A stretch of DNA of 43,945 nucleotides from Bacteroidia bacterium (GTDB lineage: Bacteria > Bacteroidota > Bacteroidia > Bacteroidales > GWA2-32-17): NCBI GenBank assembly GCA_016218155.1, contig JACREQ010000078.1, positions 1-43,945 of the forward strand. Direction: 5' to 3'. Below, piece by piece: positions 17,508 through 26,649 of this stretch (the stretch's first letter is position 1; each line of letters opens with the position of its first letter). Under the pieces are notes generated by a model. That model did no database searches, was not told the origin of the DNA, and worked only from the letters and a program-made list of their open reading frames with translations. Both the position numbers and the translations under genes were made by a program.

Positions 17508-18672
17508 TTTTCTTTCTCTTTTTAATTTTGCTCTTTGTTGTTTTTACTTCCTTTTTTCTTTCAATGAATGCCGGAAACTTCTTTACTTCCTTTTGTTTCT
17601 TTTCATCAATGATTTTTGCATAAATCTGTGTAGCATCAATACGTGTATGACCTAAAAGTTTGCTTACAGTATAAATATCAATACCTGATGTTAAACAAAG
17701 TGTAGCGAAGGTATGACGTGCTGAATGAAAATGAAGGTTTTTTGAAATATTTGCTGATTTAATCCATTTCTTTAGCCAGTTATTTATCACTTGCTTTTGT
17801 GGTAAAGCATCAAATAATAGTTCGCTTTTAGAACTACTTTTTACCTCTGCAAGAATTTTAACTGCTTGTTCTGATAGTGGAGCTTTCAGAAGTTGACCCG
17901 ATGTTCTGGTAGTTTTGATTGGTCTGATAACTAAAACATGGAAAGAGTTACCGTCTTTGTCTTTATCTATTTGTATGTGTTCCTTTTTCAACGTTGTTAT
18001 ATCAGATAAACGTAATCCTGTAAAACAAGAAAATAAAAATGCTTGTCTGACTTGCGGTTCGCAGTTACAAGGTGTTTCGTTTAGTTTTTTTACTTCATGT
18101 AGTTCAAGAAAAGTACGATCAATATCCTGTTTTACAGAAATCTTGTACCTGATAAATGGATTTGCTACAATTATTTCTTGACGTATTGCTCTGTTAAGTA
18201 TAGTTTTTAGGTTTTCAAGATAAAGTATTGTTGTGTTATGAGAAGTTAATTTTTTAAGATATTGTGCAAAATCTTCAATAAATACTGTGTTTACATCTGA
18301 AAAAAGGATATCCTTACCTTTGGAAAACTGTTCTATATGCTTGCTAAACGCAAGGTAACTTCTTCTATTGGTTCGTAAATATTCTTTCTTAACAAATGCC
18401 AGTAGGGATACATTTACTCTTTTAGAACTTGCATTTAATCCTTTTACAGTACCGTACATTTCAAGTTCCCTTTTAGAACGGATACTTTGAGCAAGCTCCA
18501 TCAATGGCTTATCATCTGATGTTATTCTTTTTGAATGGCTGTAGTCTTTTGATACATGAATTTTCAGAAACTCATATTCACGTTGGGATTTACCTTCTTT
18601 ACCCCGAATTGTATAATCAAGGTAGATGCTGAATTTCCCTGTAGAGAGTTTTTTATATCGTAGGTTTATCAT
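17494..18672 (-). CDS. Tyrosine recombinase, trio member 2
   Basis: A 392-residue recombinase with the same architecture as member 1 and all catalytic residues: R221 (FTGLRLSD), H316 and R319 (HSARHT), H342 (LLGH) and Y351 (IYAKI). A Lys-rich tail follows residue 370. Its start overlaps the end of trio member 3 by 20 bases, so translation is probably coupled. Members 1 and 2 appear to have arisen by duplication. Confidence 0.93.
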   Translation of the reverse strand: MINLRYKKLSTGKFSIYLDYTIRGKEGKSQREYEFLKIHVSKDYSHSKRITSDDKPLMELAQSIRSKRELEMYGTVKGLNASSKRVNVSLLAFVKKEYLRTNRRSYLAFSKHIEQFSKGKDILFSDVNTVFIEDFAQYLKKLTSHNTTILYLENLKTILNRAIRQEIIVANPFIRYKISVKQDIDRTFLELHEVKKLNETPCNCEPQVRQAFLFSCFTGLRLSDITTLKKEHIQIDKDKDGNSFHVLVIRPIKTTRTSGQLLKAPLSEQAVKILAEVKSSSKSELLFDALPQKQVINNWLKKWIKSANISKNLHFHSARHTFATLCLTSGIDIYTVSKLLGHTRIDATQIYAKIIDEKKQKEVKKFPAFIERKKEVKTTKSKIKKRKKKVIK

Positions 18673-19756
18673 AAGCTATTTCTTTACTCATTCTTTCGTA
18701 AACTCTTATATAATAAGTTCTGGAAACGTTTAATAAACGTTTTAATTGTTGTTTTTTGACACCATTCTTAACTTGATTCATAGCATAAGTATTGCGTGCC
18801 ATGCTAAAACAAACGTTTTTCTCAATTCCTGCCATTGCTCCCCATAAACGAAGTTTTATATTAACGTTTGGCTTGTTTGGTAAATGTTTAAAAACGTTTC
18901 CTGAGAGTGTGCAAACGTTTACAGAACCGTTTTTATCTGTTTGAAATTTGTTGTTTACATTCTCTGGAGAAACTTTTATTGAAGCAACTTCTTTTAAAAG
19001 TGAAATAGCAAACTCAGAAAGTTCATTAGTGTAAATCGCATGGTTTAAATATCCATTAATTGTGATAGTCCAGACTTCTTTTTTCTTTTTCTTATCTACT
19101 TTGATTTGTTCCCATGTTAATGTAATTACTTGTTCCCATGTTAAACCGGAATGTAAGGAAAAGAAAAAAGCTAATCTGATAAGTGGATTAAAAGTAGTTG
19201 AAGTAGATTCCAAAGCCTCTATTTCATTATCTTTTAGAAAATGACGATCAAAAGAAGAATTGATTTTTTTGTATTCTGATAAAGGGTTAGTCTTAATATA
19301 GCCCGACTTAACAGCATCATTTAACAATTTTCTAAATGATAAAAGTAAGTCGTTAGAGTAAGATTCTGCCAATTGTTTATTAAGGTATGATTGAAAACTA
19401 TTGATCCACTGTTTAGAAATAATATCGAAGGATAAATCTTTTTTACCACTAAACAATTGCAGGTGCATTACTAGTTTTTTATATGAAGATTGGTTTTTTT
19501 CTGTAGTTTGAATAAATTCTATTAGAGAAATCACGGTATCTTTTTTATTTTTTGTGATTTCACTTGAAAGTTCATTAACTATCTTTTTGGCTTTTTCTAT
19601 TGCATCAAAATCTTCTTTAGAGACAAATTTTGTTTTTGTGTAATCTTTCGATGAACGAAGACCTGTAAATTTCCGTTCACGTTTTCCGGCTGAATAAATA
19701 TCTAAATAAATGCTGTATTCTCCGTTGTGTAAGGGCTTATAGCGTATTGTAATCAT
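18653..19756 (-). CDS. Tyrosine recombinase-like, trio member 3, catalytically degenerate
   Basis: A 367-residue protein with the same N-terminal arm domain (ITIRYKPLHNGEYSIYLDIY) and overall alignment as the other two, but with damaged catalysis. The first Arg is T206 (SGLTWEQV), the HxxR His is S318 (SMARNT), and the LLGH His is V344. Only R321 and Tyr 353 remain. The reading frame is otherwise intact and translation-coupled to member 2. That favours a structural or regulatory partner over a decaying gene. It is the first gene of the leftward transcript. Confidence 0.88.
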   Translation of the reverse strand: MITIRYKPLHNGEYSIYLDIYSAGKRERKFTGLRSSKDYTKTKFVSKEDFDAIEKAKKIVNELSSEITKNKKDTVISLIEFIQTTEKNQSSYKKLVMHLQLFSGKKDLSFDIISKQWINSFQSYLNKQLAESYSNDLLLSFRKLLNDAVKSGYIKTNPLSEYKKINSSFDRHFLKDNEIEALESTSTTFNPLIRLAFFFSLHSGLTWEQVITLTWEQIKVDKKKKKEVWTITINGYLNHAIYTNELSEFAISLLKEVASIKVSPENVNNKFQTDKNGSVNVCTLSGNVFKHLPNKPNVNIKLRLWGAMAGIEKNVCFSMARNTYAMNQVKNGVKKQQLKRLLNVSRTYYIRVYERMSKEIAYDKPTI

Positions 19757-19908
19757 CTTTTTGTCACTTTTAACTATTTGTCACTCGTGAGTAACATTCA
19801 GGTAACGCAAAGTAACAAAACTTTACTTTAAAAAGCAAATATTTGTTTTGTGTGAAATTATGTAATACGCTGTAATGGTGAGTTAATAAAGGATAGAGGA
19901 AATATTAA
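19757..19908. other. Module-end spacer with phased GTAAC words
   Basis: This is the leader of the recombinase trio. GTAAC occurs at 19791, 19802 and 19812 (spacing 11 and 10 bases) and TTGTCAC at about 19761 and 19778. A quasi-dyad GTCACTC-GT-GAGTAAC spans 19780-19795. On its right the reading frame of the truncated helicase begins. Recombinase arm-type binding sites or an operator would fit; no -7 box matching the consensus was found. Confidence 0.4.
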
Positions 19909-22518
19909 ATAACTTTACGAAATAAGTATACACTTGATGTTGGTGTCGGGAAAACAGCCTGTGCCATAGCTTCTCTTGCAAATTTTATTTATTCGGGTAA
20001 ATGTAAAAGACCACTTATTGTTGTCCCAAAACCAACTTATAAAAAGTGGATTAATGAAATATTCGGTTTTGAAGATAAAAAGTCCGGTGAGTTTATTTCT
20101 GGTATTTTGTCTCATACCGGAATCACCCTAAACGATTGGTATAATCTGGGAACTGATGTTGTAAAAAGAATCAACCTAAATAAAGTTGTACCGGAAAAAT
20201 CCATTACCATCGTTACATACGAAGGATTTAAAAAGCTGGGTTTTGGAGATTCAGTTTCCGATGAACTTTTTGTTGAACTGGTAAACATTCTGGGACAAAG
20301 CAAAGAGAAATCAGCAAGGGACAAAGAAATTGAATACCAGAAATTCCGTGAAATGATTGGTGTTGGTTTAAAAGATACTGTTGCTGATGTGGATATATTG
20401 GGATTCGATTATGTTGTGATTGATGAAGCTCACCGTGCAAAAAATGTGTTCAGTTCAGTGAAAGCAGACGAAGACGGAAATAAACGCTATAATATTCAAT
20501 CTGCAACATCCGAGACCGGACAGAAGGCTTTCCTCATCTTAAACTATATTCAGCGGAAATTTGGACGCAATACGATGCTTTTAACGGCAACGCCATTTAC
20601 CAACTCTCCCCTTGAAATTTATTCCATGCTTTCATTGGTCGCTTATGAGAGCCTAAACAAAAGCGGTATCTACAACATTGATACATTCTTTGATTTGTTT
20701 GTATTGCCTACCGTAGAGTGGACTGCAAACTACAAAGAAGAAATCGTAGAAAAGGAAGTTATTAAATCCTTTACCAACCGCAGGATATTACAAAAACTCA
20801 TTTACAACCACATTCTTTACCGTACCGGAGAAGAAGCCGGAGTAAAAAGACCAAAGAAAATTAATCTTCCGATGTTGTATGATGCTGTTGCCGGAAAACG
20901 TGAACGATTGGAACACGAAAAGCAGGTTCTTACTTACATCAACATGACTGCAAAACAAAGGGAGAATCAAAACAGTATTGTTGCTTTGGCAAAAAGCTCA
21001 ACTAAAGGAAAGCTGGATATGGGCAATTTGTTTCGGGCACTGGCTTATTCTTTAGACAATGCACTCTCCCCTTTTTTGCTAAATGGTTCACCGGAAGACT
21101 ACAATGAATTTGTAAATGAAAGTCCAAAAATCAAATATGTAATGGATTGCATTCAGTCTGTAAAAGATTGGCACGAACAACGTGGAGAATCTGTTTCGGG
21201 TCAGGTCATTTATATGAATCGTGGGAAACAGTTCTTTCACATGATAAAACAGTACCTCGAAAATGAAGTTGGTTTTCAGAAAGGGGTTATGTTCGATAAA
21301 ACAAAAGTTGATGAAGTAGAAATTATAAGTTCTGAAATTAACGACAACCGGAAAGAAACCATAAAAGAAGCCTTTCTTGAAGGTGTGGTTAAAGTGATAA
21401 TTGGAACTGCTACTATCCGTGAAGGAATTGACCTGCAAAAACAAGGAACTGTAATTTATGACTGTTATCCCGAATGGAATCCAACAGACATTCGCCAGCT
21501 TGAAGGAAGAATATGGAGACAGGGAAACCGCTATGCCTATGTACGAATTGTTATGCCATTGGTTCAGGATTCAATGGACGTTTTTGTTTTTCAGAAGCTC
21601 GAAGAAAAAACAAGCCGGATAAATGACATTTGGTTTAAAGGAGACAGAGGAAATGTCCTTGACCTTGAAAGTCTCGACCCTGAAGAAATAAAACTTGCCT
21701 TAATTACAGATGTTGACCGTTTGGTGAGAATGTTTTTCGATCAGGAGAAAGAACAACTTAACCGTGAAATGGCAAAAGCTAATCGTGCCATTGAAATGAT
21801 TGAAGAAGTAAAATCCGACATAGAAGAATACAATCGTTATCGTGGAGAATCTCTCGATGCAATCCGCAAGTTTTATGAAAGCCTTATTAATTCTGAATAT
21901 TTTGAAAACAAAACTGTAATAGAACCGGAATCAGAACAAAATACAAAAGCCAAGACTTATAAGAAAGCAAAGGAACTCAAAGAGGATATGGAAACATTTC
22001 TGAACTCATCCACCTTTGAGGATAAGGATGTACTTGCCATCGGAAGGAAAATTGAAAATTCTTACAGCACTCTTAGTATTTATTTTGACCGTTCTTGGTA
22101 TCTGAAATATTTTAAAGAATATGTTTCCAAAGTTAGAAAAACAGAGCGCACAATACTAAAACCAAAAGGATATTCCATTGACAGCGACCTTGCCAAAGTT
22201 CTTGAAACATACCAACTCGAAAAACAAGCTGTAATAAAGAAATCCGAACTTTATGGAGGTGAAGTAAACTCTGAACGCTGGAAAAGTCTTCGTGTTGAAA
22301 TTGAGCAAAAGAAATCCGCTTTACAGGTGGAAGGAAGAACTGCATCTGACAGAGCTGCTGAATTTGCAAAACTGAACTACCTGCTTGAATTCAAGTCGGA
22401 AGATGTTCAGGTAGCTGAACAAAGAATGCCGGATATACCTTCACTGGCTCCATCTATGAGTGAATTGGAACTGGAAGCATTGGCTTTAGAAATTGAACTT
22501 GATTTATTAACTCTATAA
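19909..22518 (+). pseudogene. 5'-truncated helicase of a conjugative-type element
   Basis: An open frame runs from a stop codon at 19906 with no start codon until an internal ATG at 20107, yet homology clearly begins upstream: LDVGVGKTACAIASL at 19936-19980 is helicase motif I. Later motifs are in order: DEAH box VVIDEAHRAKN (about 20413), TATPFTNSP (about 20587), IGTATIREGID (about 21400) and EGRIWRQGNR (about 21502). This is an SNF2-like superfamily II helicase of the large methylase-helicase type found in Bacteroidota conjugative elements, normally much longer at the N-terminus. The missing part coincides with the edge of the recombinase module. Starting at 20107 would give 803 residues lacking motif I and so probably no ATPase activity. 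Confidence 0.75.
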
Positions 22519-22522
22519 CAAA

Positions 22523-22879
22523 TTATGTTGTGAAGAATTCAATAGCCACATCAAAATCAGGAGAATCAGTTTTATTAGGAGTATTTTGGAAGCTAATGGT
22601 TATTTCTCCAATAAGGTTGGGAAACTTATGCAATGCTTTAGGACTGTCCTTTCTTAGAACAATTATTCCTTTTGTAACAGGAGCATACAAATCTATATAT
22701 CCATTAAGATCTATCTGCTGTTTTTGTTTTACTGTTTTCCCATCTTCATTACTATCCCATGTAAGATTAAGAATAGCGTGTTTTTCATTCCCGACAAAAA
22801 ACACTACAGAGGTAAAATACAATGTCTCACACTTAATGGTGTGTTTATTATTCTCCTTTGTAAACCTTAAATGCATCAA
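22523..22879 (-). CDS. Small hypothetical protein opposite the element genes
   Basis: A 118-residue protein with a mixed beta-rich, polar sequence (CETLYFTSVVFFVGNEKHAILNLTWD, GEITISFQNTPNKTDSPDFDVAIEFF) that looks like a real small soluble domain, perhaps a beta-sandwich. It is unrecognised. The second Met (22876) is an equally good start. It fills the gap between two plus-strand genes. The plus-strand frame over the same bases is Cys/Phe/Ser-rich with poor composition and is taken as its shadow. Confidence 0.55.
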   Translation of the reverse strand: MMHLRFTKENNKHTIKCETLYFTSVVFFVGNEKHAILNLTWDSNEDGKTVKQKQQIDLNGYIDLYAPVTKGIIVLRKDSPKALHKFPNLIGEITISFQNTPNKTDSPDFDVAIEFFTT

Positions 22880-22918
22880 TTATTTTTTTTCAAAGTTATA
22901 AATTCAAAACAAAAATTT

Positions 22919-24361
22919 ATGATAACCACATCTAATTACATCGAGCAAACCCGGAATATTGATTTCGACAATTTACCAGCAGCGTTAAAGAACGGTGATA
23001 AACTCACTAAAGGGGCTGCAACAAATAACTGGTCTGCATACAACTCAAATGAAAATATAAAAAGGGTTGTAGATGCTTATATCCAAAAGCTGAATGAGTA
23101 TCTGAAGAAGAATCCACCAGAAAAACCGAAAGCAGTAAAAAGTGAAAAGACAAAAGATGAAAGTAAGAAAAAGCCTGAGCCAAATGTAAAAAAAACGGAA
23201 AGCAAAAAGGTTGAACCGGAACAAGAGCCTGAAGGAGTTGAAAAAATTTTACCGGAGGTTGGTTTTATCAAACGGTATGTTGGTATGCACGGAAAAGAAA
23301 AAACTCAGGATGAAATATTACGTTTCCTGAACTCTTTACAAAAAGCTATACTTGAAAAGCGCATCCGTAAAACTTCTGTGTATGCAAAGGAAATTGAGAA
23401 TATCCAGAACCAGCTTATTAAATGTTATGAAAAAATGGGAGACAGCATTAAAATTACCATTGACAATAAAACTATTGCACGTTACAACGAAATTGCACAC
23501 AGCCAGAAAACCATGCTCTCTGTTACTTATATCCGACAGTACATTAACCTGCATGGGAAAAAGGATGTGAAGGAAAAAGCAAAATTATTAATGGCAAAAA
23601 TGAAAAAAGCAGTGGAAAACAATAAAGTAAACAAAGCTGACCCCTATGCTGACCGACTTAACAAGTTGTACAATTCTCTGAATGATTATATAGAAAATAA
23701 AACAACAAGTCCAGTAATTAATAAAAGTGAATTGAATGGCTTAATGGGGATGGCTGGATTCAATCAAAAAAAAAGCCCCGAACTATACGGAATCGAAGAA
23801 GAACCAGAAAATAACGAAGTAATCCGTAGTTCAGAATTAGCAAACATGAATTTTAAAACCATCGGGCTTCAGGGAAAGTATTGTGAATTAATCGGTGATC
23901 CTTCCGTTGGTTTTTCTGCAATGGTTTACGGCTTGCCTAAATCCGGCAAATCCACCCTCTGCATTGACTTTGCCAAATATCTTGCCGAAAATCATGGCAA
24001 GGTGTTATATTGTGCTATAGAGGAAAAATTCGGATATACTTTAAAGGAGAAGATGGATAGGCTTGGTGCTAATCATCCGAAACTGTATGTATCAGAAAAA
24101 ATACCGGATAATATTTCGGATTATGATTTTGTTTTTATTGATAGTATTTCTCGTGCTGGTTTTGACATGGATTATTTACGAAAACTCAGAAAAGACAACC
24201 CTAAAACTTCATTTATTTTCATTTACCACACTACCAAAGACGGAAAATTCAGGGGTACAAATGAGAATGCACACGAAGTAGATGTTATTATTGAGGTAAC
24301 GGATGGGAAAGCAAAAGGAAATGGAAGGTTTGGGATAGGTGGGAATATTACAGTGTTTTAA
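22919..24361 (+). CDS. RecA/RadA-like ATPase with duplicated N-terminal helical domain
   Basis: About 480 residues from the ATG at 22919, which gives MITTSNYIEQ; an upstream in-frame ATG at 22871 overlaps the divergent small gene. The N-terminal third is Lys/Glu/Pro-rich. Two copies of a helical unit follow (FIKRYVGMHGKEK, about 115-170, and YIRQYINLHGKKD, about 205-260). The C-terminal 170 residues form a RecA-fold ATPase: Walker A GLPKSGKST at about 338-346, Walker B DFVFIDSIS near 402, and a conserved FIYHTTKDGKFRGTN. Such RadA-like genes accompany the large helicase in Bacteroidota mobile elements, probably acting in element DNA processing. Confidence 0.75.
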   Translation: MITTSNYIEQTRNIDFDNLPAALKNGDKLTKGAATNNWSAYNSNENIKRVVDAYIQKLNEYLKKNPPEKPKAVKSEKTKDESKKKPEPNVKKTESKKVEPEQEPEGVEKILPEVGFIKRYVGMHGKEKTQDEILRFLNSLQKAILEKRIRKTSVYAKEIENIQNQLIKCYEKMGDSIKITIDNKTIARYNEIAHSQKTMLSVTYIRQYINLHGKKDVKEKAKLLMAKMKKAVENNKVNKADPYADRLNKLYNSLNDYIENKTTSPVINKSELNGLMGMAGFNQKKSPELYGIEEEPENNEVIRSSELANMNFKTIGLQGKYCELIGDPSVGFSAMVYGLPKSGKSTLCIDFAKYLAENHGKVLYCAIEEKFGYTLKEKMDRLGANHPKLYVSEKIPDNISDYDFVFIDSISRAGFDMDYLRKLRKDNPKTSFIFIYHTTKDGKFRGTNENAHEVDVIIEVTDGKAKGNGRFGIGGNITVF

Positions 24362-24422
24362 TTCTATTAATTTACAAACAACTCCCACTGAATAGAATTG
24401 CCATTAATAGATTCACTTTAGT

Positions 24423-25094
24423 TTATAATTTCTTTAATTCATCGATAGTTGATTCAATTACACTAGATATTTTTTCATCAATAATTTCTTGATATTTTAC
24501 TGCCTTTCCATCTGTAACATCTATTGCAATACAATATTCAGGATTTACAAAATATTTCCCTGAATGAATCTTTTCTATATATCTGAATATCATTTCTGCA
24601 AACATTCCTAATTCTGTTTTTGTATAGCCTTTCAGTTTAGCAACAAACCAAATTCCACCTATTTCTTCATCTTTAGTTCCTGAATATGAGTAAACAAATC
24701 TTGGTCTTGATTCAATTGGTAAGCCATTTATATTAACTATCATATCAGATAGATGCTTTTTGATGTAGTTCAATTTTGATTTAGGTTTTGTTTCTTTTAA
24801 ATCAAAATCTTTAAAATTTTCAAGAACATTTATGTTACGTTGAAATTGGTCTTTTACATTTTTGTTATTTGTTAATTTTATCTTATCTCTTAATTCTTCA
24901 ATCTTTTCATCTAGTAATTTTAAATTTTCCGTTTTGAAAGAATTACTAATAGCACTTAAACTTGTAATCCAGTAATCACCACCTGAATCATTTTTAGGTT
25001 TTTTGTCTTTTTTTAAGTTATTTACAAAGGTGATTTTAGACTTATCACTTTTCCTTTTAAATTCTATTAACTTTTTTACAGTAATTTTTTTCAT
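24423..25094 (-). CDS. Unknown protein at the end of the Thoeris operon
   Basis: The start at 25094 (MKKITVKKLIEF) is preferred; a longer start at 25130 adds 12 residues. The protein has about 223 residues: a Lys-rich N-terminus, a coiled-coil-like middle (KLLDEKIEELRDKIKL) and a compact C-terminal alpha/beta part (RPRFVYSYSGTKDEEIGGIWFVAKL, EYCIAIDVTDGKAV). No family is recognised. It follows the last TIR-like gene by 64 bp on the same strand and is probably co-transcribed, which makes it a candidate accessory of the defence system or an independent cargo gene. Confidence 0.6.
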   Translation of the reverse strand: MKKITVKKLIEFKRKSDKSKITFVNNLKKDKKPKNDSGGDYWITSLSAISNSFKTENLKLLDEKIEELRDKIKLTNNKNVKDQFQRNINVLENFKDFDLKETKPKSKLNYIKKHLSDMIVNINGLPIESRPRFVYSYSGTKDEEIGGIWFVAKLKGYTKTELGMFAEMIFRYIEKIHSGKYFVNPEYCIAIDVTDGKAVKYQEIIDEKISSVIESTIDELKKL

Positions 25095-25158
25095 ATAGTA
25101 ATCTTTTTGGGTTAATACAGTCCAGCGCATTTAGTCCATTTTGTTTGTGAATAACTCA

Positions 25159-25536
25159 TCATGAAATTAACTTTTTAATTGCTTCTGGGTCAAAACTTAT
25201 TAGTCGTTTGTTTGCCAGCAAAGATGGAACTGCTCCTGTAGTATGAGGAACTCTAACGCAAATTATTTCCTTGTGAAAACTGTTTGAAAGTTCAACTTCT
25301 ACTTCTATCCATTCGTGATTATGTGTATCTTGACCAACTAAAACCATTACAAACGCAGCGTCTTCAATTTTGCTTTTAATATGTCGCTTCACAGCTTCTT
25401 TTCCTTGTTGTCGTTTGTCTTCTGTTTCGTGAGTTATGGCAACATCGCCAAGGCGGTTATCTCTAACCCATTTTTTAATTGAGTCAATTCTGTGTCTGTC
25501 CTCAAATACACAACTTATAAAAATTGATTTGCTCAT
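25159..25536 (-). CDS. thsB: ThsB-like TIR-like protein (shortest paralogue)
   Basis: A 125-residue TIR-like domain of the DUF1863/ThsB type. The first strand is KSIFISCVFEDRHR, the central strand AAFVMVLVGQDT, and the catalytic-region motif EWIEVEVELS places Glu at position 80, equivalent to the catalytic Glu of ThsB enzymes. In Thoeris, TIR proteins sense infection and make a cyclic ADP-ribose isomer that activates ThsA. This copy is close to a minimal domain. It lies 17 bp downstream of the next thsB-like gene in the same operon. Confidence 0.75.
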   Translation of the reverse strand: MSKSIFISCVFEDRHRIDSIKKWVRDNRLGDVAITHETEDKRQQGKEAVKRHIKSKIEDAAFVMVLVGQDTHNHEWIEVEVELSNSFHKEIICVRVPHTTGAVPSLLANKRLISFDPEAIKKLIS

Positions 25537-25553
25537 TGTTGCTTTTATTTTGT

Positions 25554-26150
25554 TTAGCGTCCTGCCTTTATTGCAGCTTCTTCAATCCATTTTGGAAAAT
25601 TAACTTTGCCATTATCCCAATCGTAACTGTACCGTTTATAAAATTCAGAAAGCCTAAAATCTTTACCAAAATGTTGTTCGTTAAAAAAAGAGTTCTTGAT
25701 TGAAAGTAAATCTTTATAAACAACCCACAGGCTGTCTTTCTTTTCAAATAACTCAATTATCTTTCCGTCTTTGCTAATTTTTACAGCAAGATAATCAAAT
25801 GGATTTTCACCTGCCCATAGTTTCTTGTTACCGTATTTGTCTTTTATCCAGTTGATACCTACCCCAACTTGACCTTTATTGGCTTCAAAACTTTTCATTA
25901 TTTCATATCTAACAAATCTTCTTGAATAAGTGTCGCTACCAATTAACACACAATTTACACTTGAACCTTTTAATTCTGCTTCTACAAGGGCTTTGATTTT
26001 TTTTACCTTCTTTTCCTCTGCTTCTTCCCAAATAGATAAGTCACGGAATTCCTCTCCTTTTTTGCGAAACTTTCCACTATTGCGAACAACATTTGCCCTA
26101 AAATCTATCACGTCTTGATAGCTGAAAGAAAAGTAAACGTTTCGAGGCAT
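25554..26150 (-). CDS. thsB: ThsB-like TIR-like protein with C-terminal extension
   Basis: A 198-residue protein with the ThsB start NVYFSFSYQDVIDFRANVVRNS, strand VNCVLIGSDTYSRRFVRYEI (candidate catalytic E83) and the GENPFDYLAV motif shared with other ThsB proteins. The C-terminal 70 residues (FFNEQHFGKDFRLSEFYKRYSYDWDNG) are specific to this paralogue and could form the infection-sensing part. It is separated by only three bases from the thsB upstream. Confidence 0.85.
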   Translation of the reverse strand: MPRNVYFSFSYQDVIDFRANVVRNSGKFRKKGEEFRDLSIWEEAEEKKVKKIKALVEAELKGSSVNCVLIGSDTYSRRFVRYEIMKSFEANKGQVGVGINWIKDKYGNKKLWAGENPFDYLAVKISKDGKIIELFEKKDSLWVVYKDLLSIKNSFFNEQHFGKDFRLSEFYKRYSYDWDNGKVNFPKWIEEAAIKAGR

Positions 26151-26153
26151 TGA

Positions 26154-26645
26154 TTAATACTTATTCCTTATTTTAATTGCTTCTTCAATCCAATCTTCTA
26201 TATTCTCCTTGATGTGGTTATATACATTTGTGCTTTTTTTGTAAGGTGGGTCATAGCACTTTACAATTGAAGATAATTTTTCTTTGCCTATTTTGAAATG
26301 ATCAAATGGATTATTGCCCTTTTCTGTTTGTTCACCATCACTATCTCTCAAGTTGTGTACATAAATTCCGAAAATTCCTCTACCATCCTTCCATGCCTTT
26401 TCAATTTCATAGTCAATCCATTTTCTGCCTGCTGTTTTTTTTCCAACAAAGACAACAACACAAGACTTTCCATTCATATTATCATCAATCCATTTTTGAA
26501 TAGCCTTGTTGCCTGCATTTATAACTTCCTCCCATTTGTTAGTTGTAGCGACACTGCTACCTTCAATTTTCCCCATACTTCTAATTTGAGAAGCTCTCCA
26601 ATTATCGGGGATGTAATGAAAGCTTGTAAAAATTCGTTTAGCCAT
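26154..26645 (-). CDS. thsB: ThsB TIR-like protein (typical form)
   Basis: A 163-residue protein of standard ThsB length: RIFTSFHYIPDNWRASQIRSMG at the N-terminus, CVVVFVGKKTAGRKWIDYEIEKAW with the candidate catalytic Glu at residue 80, and KGNNPFDHF followed by the C-terminal helix WIEEAIKIRN. This is the copy most like characterised ThsB. It lies four bases downstream of thsA. Confidence 0.9.
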   Translation of the reverse strand: MAKRIFTSFHYIPDNWRASQIRSMGKIEGSSVATTNKWEEVINAGNKAIQKWIDDNMNGKSCVVVFVGKKTAGRKWIDYEIEKAWKDGRGIFGIYVHNLRDSDGEQTEKGNNPFDHFKIGKEKLSSIVKCYDPPYKKSTNVYNHIKENIEDWIEEAIKIRNKY

Positions 26646-26649
26646 TTTA

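Noticed and set aside
22530-22901. Plus-strand frame of 123 residues
   Set aside because: It overlaps almost fully with the better-composed minus-strand 118-residue protein and is rich in Cys, Phe and Ser, typical of an antisense shadow.
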